A stretch of DNA of 57,713 nt from CAYVOX01 sp964453035. GTDB taxonomy: Bacteria > Chloroflexota > Anaerolineae > Anaerolineales > Anaerolineaceae. Positions within the stretch are counted from its first letter, which is position 1; every line of letters begins with the position of its first letter. The notes under the pieces are model-generated. The model searched no databases, was not told the origin of the DNA, and saw nothing but the letters and a program-made list of their open reading frames with translations. The stretch spans positions 1-57,713 of the forward strand of contig CAYVOX010000004.1 of assembly GCA_964453035.1 (NCBI GenBank). The letters run 5' to 3'. The position numbers and the translations under genes were made by a program. Positions 34,725-41,912 of this stretch are shown here, one piece after another.

Positions 34725-35042
34725 TATCTCCTTTGGAATTTTTTTACCGCTTGTTTGAGACTGAAACTAAACTGAGGCTATGTGCATGTCGAGAATGAAA
34801 CAAGGTATGCGTTGGCGTCTCTCTGAGCTGTAACATCGTGGCTGTATGGTGTTTTGATCTCGTTGCCTTCTCGATCGTGGTGGGCCAAAAATTTACTGGT
34901 CATTTGATTGACGCGATCGTGGGCTGTGGGATCCAGCTCGATAATCACCTCCTTCAGCAAAAAAGTGGGTCGCAACGTCGAGCTCGTATTGGCGATGGAA
35001 ACTCGACGTTGCGAAATTCATTCAGAGGATCGCTGCGCTGGC
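34725..35042. other. Intergenic region between thiolase and GntP permease
   Basis: 318 bases with no gene I can support. A 66-codon frame (34778-34975, minus) has an AAGGAGGTG but no start codon at a suitable distance behind it, so it was rejected. The part nearest the permease is AT-rich with a spaced AAAGGAG ahead of the start and no clear -10. The terminator listed next occupies the right end. Confidence 0.5.
34959..35013 (-). terminator. Terminator of the thiolase gene
   Basis: CGCAACGTCGAG (34971-34982) and CTCGACGTTGCG (35002-35013) are a perfect 12-bp inverted repeat with a 19-base loop. On the minus strand ACCCAC and six Ts (34964-34959) follow. It lies 30 bases after the thiolase stop. 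Confidence 0.75.
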
Positions 35043-36233
35043 TCAGGCGCGCTCGACGATCACCGTGGTCCCCATGCCGCCGCCGATGCACAGCGTGGCC
35101 AGGCCCAGGGTCAGGTCGCGCTTCATCATTTCATACAGCAGCGTGACCACAATGCGCGTGCCGGAAGCGCCCACCGGGTGACCCAGGGCAATGGCGCCGC
35201 CGTTGACGTTGAGAATCTCATCGCGGAATTCCAGGTCGCGGCCAACCGCCAGCGCCTGCGCAGCAAACGCCTCGTTGGCTTCGATGAGCTGGATATCTTT
35301 GATGGTGAGTCCCGCCCGCTGCAAAGCCTGGCGAGAGGCAGGCACCGGACCGAGACCCATGTAAGCGGGATCCACCGCGCCCACGCCGTAGGAGCGCAGT
35401 TTGGCCAGGGGTTTGAGCCCCAGCGACTTGGCTTTCTTGGCGCTCATCAGCGTCACCGCCGCCGCGCCGTCGTTGATGCCGGAGGCATTGCCAGCCGTGA
35501 TGCTGCCGTCGGGCTTGAAGGCCGGTTTGAGTTTGGCCATGCCTTCAACCGTGGCGCCAAAGCGCGGGTATTCATCCGTGGCAAAGATGATTGGGTCGCC
35601 CTTCTTCTGGGGCATTTCAACCGGCACAATCTCTTCCTTGAAGCGGCCCGATTTAACCGCGGCTTCGGCTTTGTTCTGGCTCCAGCAGGCGAACTTATCC
35701 TGCTCCTCGCGGGTAATGCCGTACTTGGCGGCGATATTTTCGGCAGTGATGCCCATGTGGACGTTATTGAACACATCCGTGAGCGCATCCACAATCATGG
35801 TGTCTTGCAACTGCGCTCCGCCCATCTTGACGCCCCGGCGAGCGTTCATCAGCACAAAAGGCGCATAAGACATGCTCTCAACGCCGCCCGCGATGATGAT
35901 ATCGGCATCGCCCAGCATGATGGCCTGCGCCCCAAGGATCATGGCTTTCATGCCGCTGCCGCACAGCTTGTTCACGGTGAAGGCCGGTTTGTAATCCGGA
36001 ATTCCGCCCCAGATGGCGGATTGGCGAGCAATGCCCTGCCCGCAACCGGCGGGGAGGATGTTCCCCATGATAACTTCATCTACCTGGTCGGGAACAATCC
36101 CGGCGCGTTTGACAGCTTCCCTGACGACCACAGCCCCCAGTTTACCGGGAGCGATATCTGCAATGGCGCCCATATAGGTGCCAATAGCAGTGCGGCAGGC
36201 CGATACGATGACAACATCACGATCACTAGACAT
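35043..36233 (-). CDS. Acetyl-CoA C-acetyltransferase (thiolase)
   Basis: 396 residues from the ATG at 36233, with AGGAGG six bases upstream; the frame continuing to 36326 has no support. CRTAIGTYMGAI at the start is typical, the acyl-bearing Cys is in NKLCGSGMKAM (about residue 90), GHPVGASGTRIV holds the His (about 354) and CIGGGMGTTVIVERA the base Cys (about 384). It condenses two acetyl-CoA to acetoacetyl-CoA or cleaves the reverse. The dehydrogenase (25795), CoA-transferase (28458), SDR and permease are all within 10 kb and make a coherent C4 pathway; a PHA synthase is not seen. It stands as a single gene between a promoter region and a terminator. Confidence 0.95.
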   Translation of the reverse strand: MSSDRDVVIVSACRTAIGTYMGAIADIAPGKLGAVVVREAVKRAGIVPDQVDEVIMGNILPAGCGQGIARQSAIWGGIPDYKPAFTVNKLCGSGMKAMILGAQAIMLGDADIIIAGGVESMSYAPFVLMNARRGVKMGGAQLQDTMIVDALTDVFNNVHMGITAENIAAKYGITREEQDKFACWSQNKAEAAVKSGRFKEEIVPVEMPQKKGDPIIFATDEYPRFGATVEGMAKLKPAFKPDGSITAGNASGINDGAAAVTLMSAKKAKSLGLKPLAKLRSYGVGAVDPAYMGLGPVPASRQALQRAGLTIKDIQLIEANEAFAAQALAVGRDLEFRDEILNVNGGAIALGHPVGASGTRIVVTLLYEMMKRDLTLGLATLCIGGGMGTTVIVERA

Positions 36234-36376
36234 GGATCCTCCTGAGATGGGTTGAATGGGTTGTAAACGTTTTGGACGTGAAGAAGACCGGGAAAAGATT
36301 AAATTCAGCTTAGAATAATCTAGCAAAATTCAGCCCCCAATACTACGTCCAAACCGGATAGATTTTAGGCCAAATA

Positions 36377-36433
36377 TTTGTCCAAAAGAGACAAACGAAA
36401 ATCCTGCTCTCGCCGCTGACTTTCACGTATAAT
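36377..36433 (+). promoter_or_regulatory. Inverted repeat and TATAAT ahead of the zinc-ribbon membrane protein
   Basis: TTTGTC (36377-36382) and GACAAA (36390-36395) form a 6-bp inverted repeat with a 7-base spacer, a likely operator. TATAAT at 36428-36433 precedes the start at 36462 by 28 bases, leaving room for the GGAG at 36449-36452. The region also carries the divergent thiolase promoter, which I could not pin down. Confidence 0.45.
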
Positions 36434-36461
36434 CGGGGTACGCTCATGGAGAATTAATCGT

Positions 36462-36794
36462 ATGGCTAAAAAACACTTCCAATGCCCAAAGTGCCAAAAA
36501 TATGAGGCGCGCCGCACCAAATACGTCTATAACCCCGATGGCAGCAAGAACACGCATCATCCGGTCATCTATTACGGGTTGTTTCTGCTACTCGGGATCA
36601 CCGTCGTGATGCGCCTGGAGGAATCGCTGCAGCTTCCAGTTGCCATTGCCTTCGCCGCAGTTGGCGTGGCCGTGGTGGTGGGGTTAACCCTGTGGCGGCG
36701 CCGGTTGCGTTCCGGCTACCAGTACCTGTGCTGGAATTGCGAATACTTCTGGGATGAAATTGACCCGCCTAAAACCCCCGCAAAAAAGAAATAA
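36462..36794 (+). CDS. Small zinc-ribbon protein with two membrane helices
   Basis: 110 residues. The N-terminus FQCPKCQKYEARRT holds one CxxC, then two hydrophobic segments (about 38-55 and 60-80, VIYYGLFLLLGITVVM; VAIAFAAVGVAVVVGLT). The C-terminal LCWNCEYFWDE holds the second CxxC. Both ends lie on the same side of the membrane, so they can join into one four-Cys zinc site above the bilayer. The tail KTPAKKK is basic. I know no named family. A protein of similar plan occurs at 15442 (CPIC, two helices, C-terminal Cys pair). It stands alone between a promoter and a strand switch. Confidence 0.75.
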   Translation: MAKKHFQCPKCQKYEARRTKYVYNPDGSKNTHHPVIYYGLFLLLGITVVMRLEESLQLPVAIAFAAVGVAVVVGLTLWRRRLRSGYQYLCWNCEYFWDEIDPPKTPAKKK

Positions 36795-36867
36795 TCGGCT
36801 CTCTGGCCTGGTGCTTTGTCAAACCTGATGATGATAATTCAACTCTATAATGATGTTTGACAGAGTA

Positions 36868-38232
36868 CTAGTTTTGAATGGAAGGCAGTGAAATAGTATA
36901 GATGGCCTGGTAGGTCTGGTGCGCGGCGCTCAGGCCGCCGGGCGTCTGCCCGCCAATCACATGCAGGCGGGTATCCAGCGCTACCAGCGCCAGTTTGCTG
37001 CCCGCCACCTGCGCACCGCGCTCAAAGCGCACCCACTGGTTAGAAAGCGCCTGGTACTGCAGCGGCGGTAACCCATCCTCCGCCTTGGATGCGCCTTCCC
37101 CCCCCAGCACATAAATCATGTTAGCCAGCGGCACAGCCCCCATCGCATAGCGCCCCTCTGGCAGCGCAGCGCGCGCCTCCCAGGCCGGGTTGCCCGCCCG
37201 CTGGCGCGAGGGGTAAAACACCTGCACGCTGTCAAGCGCGTTCTGGCCGTCAAAACCGCCAATCAGGTAGATGCGCCCTTCCAGCGCGGCGGCAGCCGCA
37301 AACCCGCGCGCCGAAGGCATCTCGCCGCGCGCCTGCCACTGGTTGTTATCCGGGTCATACGTGTATATAGACCGGGTGTATTGCAGCCCATCCCATCCCC
37401 CAAACAGGTACAGATCCCCCTCAAAAGCCGCCAGGGCATACCCGCTCAACGCCACGGGCAGCGGCGCCAGTTGCTCCCAGCTGTTCTGGCGGGGCGAATA
37501 GGCTTCCAGCATGCCGCCGGGCTGGCTGTTCTCCAACCTGCCGCCGGGGATATAGATTTTCTCCCCCAGCACCGCCGCCTGCGCCTCGCTGACGGGCGTG
37601 GGCTTGGGGGCCAGTTCCTCCCAGGCGTTGGCTGCCGGGCTAAAGCGCAGCGCGGAAGGGGTGGTGCCGCCGGCGGTGACCCCGCCGATGACGTACAGCG
37701 CGCTTTCAAAGGTCACCGAGGCCATCCCACTGCGCGGCTGGGGCAGCGCCAGCGTGGTCTGCCAGCGCATCGGGGCAGCCGCCTGCGCCGGGTTCAGGGT
37801 GGCCGTTGGCGTAACCTGCCGGGCAGCCGCCCCGCCGTTCAGCAGCGCCGCGCTTAGCGCCACCACCGCCACCAGCAACACCGAAAGCAGAGCAACCAGC
37901 GCGCGCCGCTGCCACCAGGGGACCGGCGCAGCCGTCACCTGGGCGGCAACTTCCGGCAGCGTGGTCAGCAAGCCCGATTGCCCCTCGCCAGCCGCCAATT
38001 CTTCCACCGCGCGCGTTTCGCCCACGCCCGCCACCAGCCCCATGCGCATGGCGGTGAGCGTGGCTTCGGTGCGGCTGGCAGCGCCAATCTTGGCGAAGAT
38101 GTTGCGCAGATGAACTTTGACCGTGTTGGGGCTTATCACCAGCGCCTGGGCAATCTCCTTGTTGCTCGCCCCGGTCGCCAGCAGCCGCAGAATCTCAACT
38201 TCGCGCTCGCTCAGTTCCGTTTCAGCAGTCAT
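36868..38232 (-). CDS. LuxR-type HTH - transmembrane - Kelch propeller fusion
   Basis: 454 residues in three parts. Residues 7-65 are a LuxR helix-turn-helix (LSEREVEILRLLATGASNKEIAQAL, then SPNTVKVHLRNIFAKIG), with no receiver domain. A single membrane helix lies at about 111-132 (ALVALLSVLLVAVVALSAALL). Residues 160-450 hold six GG-type Kelch strands (LYVIGGV, IYIPGGR, LYLFGGW, IYLIGGF, IYVLGGE, LHVIGGQ), enough for a closed six-bladed propeller. The HTH should be cytoplasmic and the propeller outside. This suggests a one-component membrane sensor whose DNA-binding part is tethered next to the membrane. The start is leaderless (TATAAT eight bases upstream). It is divergent from the metallophosphoesterase, a candidate target. 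Confidence 0.85.
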   Translation of the reverse strand: MTAETELSEREVEILRLLATGASNKEIAQALVISPNTVKVHLRNIFAKIGAASRTEATLTAMRMGLVAGVGETRAVEELAAGEGQSGLLTTLPEVAAQVTAAPVPWWQRRALVALLSVLLVAVVALSAALLNGGAAARQVTPTATLNPAQAAAPMRWQTTLALPQPRSGMASVTFESALYVIGGVTAGGTTPSALRFSPAANAWEELAPKPTPVSEAQAAVLGEKIYIPGGRLENSQPGGMLEAYSPRQNSWEQLAPLPVALSGYALAAFEGDLYLFGGWDGLQYTRSIYTYDPDNNQWQARGEMPSARGFAAAAALEGRIYLIGGFDGQNALDSVQVFYPSRQRAGNPAWEARAALPEGRYAMGAVPLANMIYVLGGEGASKAEDGLPPLQYQALSNQWVRFERGAQVAGSKLALVALDTRLHVIGGQTPGGLSAAHQTYQAIYTISLPSIQN

Positions 38233-38240
38233 ACACGCTA

Positions 38241-38282
38241 ATTATATCCTGTTCCACCCGGCGTGCCTTTTTATCATATAAT
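38241..38282. promoter_or_regulatory. Divergent leaderless promoters in a 57-bp gap
   Basis: TATAAT on the minus strand at 38246-38241 is eight bases before the LuxR-Kelch ATG (38232), and TATAAT on the plus strand at 38277-38282 is seven bases before the metallophosphoesterase ATG (38290). Neither leaves room for a Shine-Dalgarno. The two boxes are only 30 bases apart, so binding at one should affect the other. Confidence 0.65.
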
Positions 38283-38289
38283 CGAGTGC

Positions 38290-39228
38290 ATGCCCTCCAA
38301 CCTCACCCTGGCCGTCTTTGCCGATGTGCACGGCAACCTGCCCGCCCTCGAAGCCGCCCTGGCCGATGCCCGCCAGCAGGGCGCAACGACCTTCTGGGCC
38401 GCCGGTGATCTCACCCTGGGCGGTCCTTACCCGCTGCAAACCCTCTCCCGCCTGCAAGAGCTGGACTGCCGGATGATCCTGGGCAATTCCGAGCAATATG
38501 TGCTGGATTTTGACGCCGGACGCTTCCCAGAACTGGCCCACACCAGCCAGCAGTGGGCTCCACTGCGCTGGACTCACCGCAGAATGACCCCCGAAGCCCT
38601 GGTTTTCCTGCAGGGGTTGCCCCAGCAGGCCATTTTCACCGCCGGTGGCGCTCAGCCCGCCCGCATGGTGCACGGTTCGCCCCGCAAAATCAACGAAGGC
38701 CTGATCCCAGACGGAGTGCCCGAGGTGGTGACGATATTTGAGGCGGCCAATTTATCCGCCCAATTTCCTTCTGGCAACACCAATTTATCCGAAATATGGC
38801 CAGAGGTGGCTGAACCGCTTTTCATCTGCGGGCATACCCACATCCCCTGGGCGCAGCAGCAGGGCGAGCGCCTGGCGTTGAACCCGGGCTCGGTAGGCAC
38901 CCCCATCAACGGCGACCGGCGGACGCAATACGCACTGCTGCACTGGGACGGATTGCGCTGGCAGGCGCACTTGCGCGCCGTGCCCTACGACCTGGAGCTG
39001 ATCCGGCAAGGCTACCGGCAAACCGGGCTGCAGGATGAAGGCGGCGCATTTGCCCGCGCCTGCCTGCTCAGCAACGAGACCGGCCTTAACGTTGCATGGT
39101 TTTATGTCGCCCATCTCCTCGCCCTGGCGCGGCAAAACGGCGTGGAAGTTGCCGGAGGCTTCCCCGATGACCTGTGGTTTGAAGGCGAGCGCACCTTCAA
39201 CTGGCGCCACTACGAAAATCAAAGGTGA
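38290..39228 (+). CDS. Metallophosphoesterase (calcineurin-like, YfcE-type)
   Basis: 312 residues from the ATG at 38290, which follows a TATAAT by seven bases; the nine codons ahead belong to the promoter. LAVFADVHGNLPALEAAL carries the DxH of the phosphodiesterase core. WAAGDLTLGGPYP gives the GDL metal motif, ILGNSEQYVL the GNxE-like motif (Asn, in the place of GNHE/D) and ICGHTHIPWAQ the GHTH motif. About 110 residues after the core are not typical and may be a regulatory part. Expected to hydrolyse a phosphodiester or monoester with two metal ions. Its stop is three bases before a small 70-residue gene. Confidence 0.9.
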   Translation: MPSNLTLAVFADVHGNLPALEAALADARQQGATTFWAAGDLTLGGPYPLQTLSRLQELDCRMILGNSEQYVLDFDAGRFPELAHTSQQWAPLRWTHRRMTPEALVFLQGLPQQAIFTAGGAQPARMVHGSPRKINEGLIPDGVPEVVTIFEAANLSAQFPSGNTNLSEIWPEVAEPLFICGHTHIPWAQQQGERLALNPGSVGTPINGDRRTQYALLHWDGLRWQAHLRAVPYDLELIRQGYRQTGLQDEGGAFARACLLSNETGLNVAWFYVAHLLALARQNGVEVAGGFPDDLWFEGERTFNWRHYENQR

Positions 39229-39231
39229 AAC

Positions 39232-39444
39232 ATGGAAGAACCGCAACAGTCCAACCTGGATCCTTACGCCCTGCTGAACAGCCCTGAACGTGAAGAGCGC
39301 CTGCTGGGCATTCACCTGCTCGGAGAGCAGGGCGACCTGGCCGCGCTGGAAAAGCTGCGCGAGCACATGCAACTGGTCAACCGCGAGTTGCTGGAACTCA
39401 TCCTCGCGGTGGGAAAATTGAAGGTGAAATTAGGAATCAAGTAA
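39232..39444 (+). CDS. Small hypothetical protein coupled to the metallophosphoesterase
   Basis: 70 residues beginning MEEPQQSNLDPYALLNS, then an amphipathic helical stretch (REERLLGIHLLGEQGDLAALEKLREHM) that looks like a single HEAT-like repeat and a hydrophobic-basic tail ending KLKVKLGIK. The ATG lies three bases after the previous stop, so translation is probably coupled. No function can be offered; an accessory of the phosphoesterase is possible. Confidence 0.6.
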   Translation: MEEPQQSNLDPYALLNSPEREERLLGIHLLGEQGDLAALEKLREHMQLVNRELLELILAVGKLKVKLGIK

Positions 39445-39470
39445 AATCAATTCTGGATTCCAGAAATAAT

Positions 39471-39516
39471 CAAGAATGTGTCATTTTAAGCCGCCTTTGG
39501 GCGGCGAAACATCTCG
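39471..39516. repeat. Dispersed intergenic repeat, copy 1
   Basis: A 46-base unit matches 51699-51744 at about 39 positions (shared core TGTCAT, GCCGC hairpin arms, GGCGGCGAAACATCTCG). It contains a GCCGCC-TTTG-GGCGGC hairpin. Both copies lie in intergenic space. The pattern resembles the widespread TGTCATNCTGAGCGNAGCGAAGNATCTC family of short interspersed bacterial repeats. Confidence 0.6.
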
Positions 39517-39547
39517 TTCAACACCTCTCACAACTAACTCGTATCAC

Positions 39548-40624
39548 TTACAAAAACCTAACGCACACCCCCGCGGGCACCTCGGCCCTGGCTCCGCTCA
39601 GGCGCAGTTCCCCTGTGCCCGGGTCAATCTCATGCACAAACACATCGTTGCTGTGCTGGTGCGCGCACACCAGCCAGCGTCCCCCCGGTGAAATGGCAAA
39701 CCCGCGCGGCCAGTTTCCGCCGCTGGGCGTGCAGCCCAAAAAGGTCAACCCGCCGCTGCGCGCATCCACCGCGTAACGCGCCAGGCTGTTGTGCCCGCGG
39801 TTGCTCACATAGAGAAAGCGTCCATCCGGTGTGAGGTGCAAATCAGCCACCGCGTTCGTCGCGCCGACATACTCCTGCGCGGGAAGCGTGGACAGCGTCT
39901 CCAGCAGCGCCAGTTGTCCGGTCTCGGCCTCCCACCTGAAAATCCCCACCGTGGCGTCCAACTCATTCGAAACGTACACCCACCGCCCGTTGGGATGAAA
40001 CACAATGTGCCTCGGCCCCGCCCCCGCGGGCAGCTGCGCTGCGCTGTCAAAGGTCAGCACCCCGGCAGCGGCCTCCAGGCGGTAAACGCGCACCTGGTCC
40101 ATCCCCAGGTCCGCTGCCAGGATAAAGCGGTTGGTTGGGTCGGGCAAAATCGAGTGGGCGTGGGCGCTATCCTGGTTGGGCGAGATCACACTGCGCCCCT
40201 GGTGCTGGATTACCTGGCTGGCCCCTTCCAGCGCGCCATCAGGCCGGATCGGAAAAACCGTCAGCGTACCGGAGTGGTAATTGGCGGCAAAAAGCAGCCT
40301 GCCGCTGCGGTCGGTGCTCACATAACAGGGGGCAGCGCCGTGAGTCACCTGCTGGTTGAGCAAGGTCAGGCTGCCATCCGGTAGAATCTGCAGCGCCGCC
40401 GCCCCCCCGCTGCGTTCCTCCGCCGTGTCACCGGTCTCGCTGACCGCATAAAGGTGCGTGAGCGCAGGATTGAAACACAAATAGGAAGGGTTGCGCACGC
40501 CGCGGGTGATGCCCAGCGGGGTTAATGCGCCGGTATTCTCATCCAGGTCATACTGAAAAATCGCCTCGGGGCGGTGCGCCCCGCCGGGCGTAGTGCGGGT
40601 GTAGGTGCCAAAATAAACGCGCAT
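39548..40624 (-). CDS. Lactonase family protein (7-bladed propeller, 6-phosphogluconolactonase-like)
   Basis: 358 residues of the YbhE/Pgl fold. It starts MRVYFGTYTRTTPGGA; repeated HLYAVSETGDTAEE, RLLFAANYHSGTLTVFP, RFILAADLGMDQVRVY, RWVYVSNELDATVGIFR and RFLYVSNRGHNSLARYAVD blades each carry the family pattern. The family hydrolyses aldonolactones or phosphogluconolactone. AAGGAGG precedes the ATG by five bases. The gene is 58 bases after the dehydratase gene in the same direction, so the substrate may be an aldonolactone made by the SDR upstream. Confidence 0.9.
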   Translation of the reverse strand: MRVYFGTYTRTTPGGAHRPEAIFQYDLDENTGALTPLGITRGVRNPSYLCFNPALTHLYAVSETGDTAEERSGGAAALQILPDGSLTLLNQQVTHGAAPCYVSTDRSGRLLFAANYHSGTLTVFPIRPDGALEGASQVIQHQGRSVISPNQDSAHAHSILPDPTNRFILAADLGMDQVRVYRLEAAAGVLTFDSAAQLPAGAGPRHIVFHPNGRWVYVSNELDATVGIFRWEAETGQLALLETLSTLPAQEYVGATNAVADLHLTPDGRFLYVSNRGHNSLARYAVDARSGGLTFLGCTPSGGNWPRGFAISPGGRWLVCAHQHSNDVFVHEIDPGTGELRLSGARAEVPAGVCVRFL

Positions 40625-40682
40625 GCCGCCTCCTTAGAAGAAAATCGCCGCCAAACATACCCTTTTACCGCGCCCGTGAGGA

Positions 40683-41882
40683 TCAGGGGCGTACCGGGCT
40701 GCCATCTGGCAGGCGGGTTTGCGTCCACTGCTCAACCACATCCGTGCAGGGGAACTGCGCCGCCAGTTTTTCGTCAAGGTCCACGCCCAGCCCGGGCTTA
40801 TCGTTGGGGTACATGTAGCCGTCGCGCACCACCGGCGTCCCCGGGAAGATTTCATACACCACTTCAGGGAAGCGGCACCACTCCTGGATGCCAAAATTGC
40901 GCGCCCACAAATCCAGGTGCAAATTGGCGGCATGTCCCACCGGTGAAACATCCCCCGGTCCGTGCCAGGCGGTGCGCACACCGAACTGCCCGGCGAAGAT
41001 GGCCGCATCCCGCGCGGGGGTCAGCCCGCCCATGGCGCTCAGGTGCATGCGGATGAAGTCAATCAGCCGTTCCTGCACCAGCAGGCGCCACTCCAGCGGG
41101 TGGACGAACAATTCCCCCATTGAAAGGGGCGTGGCGCACTGCGCCCGCACCTGCCGGAACCACTCGATATCCTCCGGGGCCAGCGCATCCTCCAGGAAGA
41201 AGAGTTTAAAAGGCTCCACATCTTTGGCAAACTGGATGGTATCGCTGGGCGAGAGGCGCTCGTGGATGTCGTGCACCAGTTCCACCTCGCTGCCCACCTC
41301 GGCGCGGACGTGCTCAATCAGCTTGAGCATGGTGCGGCAATAAGCTCGCGGATCGAAGTAGTTGCCCTCCGGCGCGCCCTCCGGCTTGACCATCATAGCA
41401 CCCTTGCCGCCGTAACCACCCATCTGCACGCGCACATAGCGGTAGCCCTGCGCCATGAACTTGCGCACGTTCTCGGTCACCTCCTGAGGGTCGCGCCCGT
41501 CGGCGTGCACGTAAACCGCAGCGCCCTCGCGGCATTTGCCGCCCAGCAGCTGGTAAACCGGCAGGTTAGCCAGCTTGCCCTTGATATCCCACAGGGCCAT
41601 GTCAATGCCGGCGATGGCATTGTTCAGCACCGGGCCGTTGCGCCAGTAGCCGTTGACCATCATCATCTGGTGCAGTTCCTCGCTCCGCGTCGCGTCCCTG
41701 CCCAGCACAAACGGCTTGATGTGCCCCTCAATGGCGGCAACCACAGCCCGCCAGCGCTGGGTGAAGGTGGCACAGCCCAGGCCGAACAGCCCCGGCTGCG
41801 AGGTGATGACTTTAACCACCACCAGGCGCTGCCCGGCGGGCTGGGTGGTGATGACTTGTACATCTTTGATGGTGATGGGCAT
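40683..41882 (-). CDS. Enolase-superfamily sugar-acid dehydratase (mannonate/gluconate dehydratase, RspA/ManD type)
   Basis: 399 residues. N-terminal capping domain (ITTQPAGQRLVVVKVITSQPGLFGLG), then AIAGIDMALWDIKGKLANLPVYQLLGGK, the family hallmark. ELVHDIHERLSPSDTIQFA carries the metal-ligand Asp and the His two residues on, as in ManD. FFLEDALAPEDIEWF and LSMGELFVHPLEWR supply the remaining metal acidic residues, and RTAWHGPGDVSPVGHAAN is the ManD/RspA-type segment. Family members dehydrate D-mannonate or D-gluconate to 2-keto-3-deoxy-D-gluconate with Mg2+. AGGAGGG six bases upstream sets the start at 41882. The lactonase and SDR neighbours fit a non-phosphorylative sugar oxidation route. 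Confidence 0.9.
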   Translation of the reverse strand: MPITIKDVQVITTQPAGQRLVVVKVITSQPGLFGLGCATFTQRWRAVVAAIEGHIKPFVLGRDATRSEELHQMMMVNGYWRNGPVLNNAIAGIDMALWDIKGKLANLPVYQLLGGKCREGAAVYVHADGRDPQEVTENVRKFMAQGYRYVRVQMGGYGGKGAMMVKPEGAPEGNYFDPRAYCRTMLKLIEHVRAEVGSEVELVHDIHERLSPSDTIQFAKDVEPFKLFFLEDALAPEDIEWFRQVRAQCATPLSMGELFVHPLEWRLLVQERLIDFIRMHLSAMGGLTPARDAAIFAGQFGVRTAWHGPGDVSPVGHAANLHLDLWARNFGIQEWCRFPEVVYEIFPGTPVVRDGYMYPNDKPGLGVDLDEKLAAQFPCTDVVEQWTQTRLPDGSPVRP

Positions 41883-41912
41883 GCTTCCCTCCTGGGATAA
41901 CCTTAATGCGCT

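Noticed and set aside
34930..34955. ATAATCACCTCCTT on the plus strand looks like a 16S rRNA 3' end.
   Set aside because: Only 11 bases match and no flanking rRNA sequence is seen. On the minus strand it is an AAGGAGGTG ribosome-like site with no start codon behind it.
34778..34975. Minus-strand frame of 65 residues after the thiolase.
   Set aside because: No start codon at a useful distance from its AAGGAGG, no coding character, and it overlaps the thiolase terminator hairpin.
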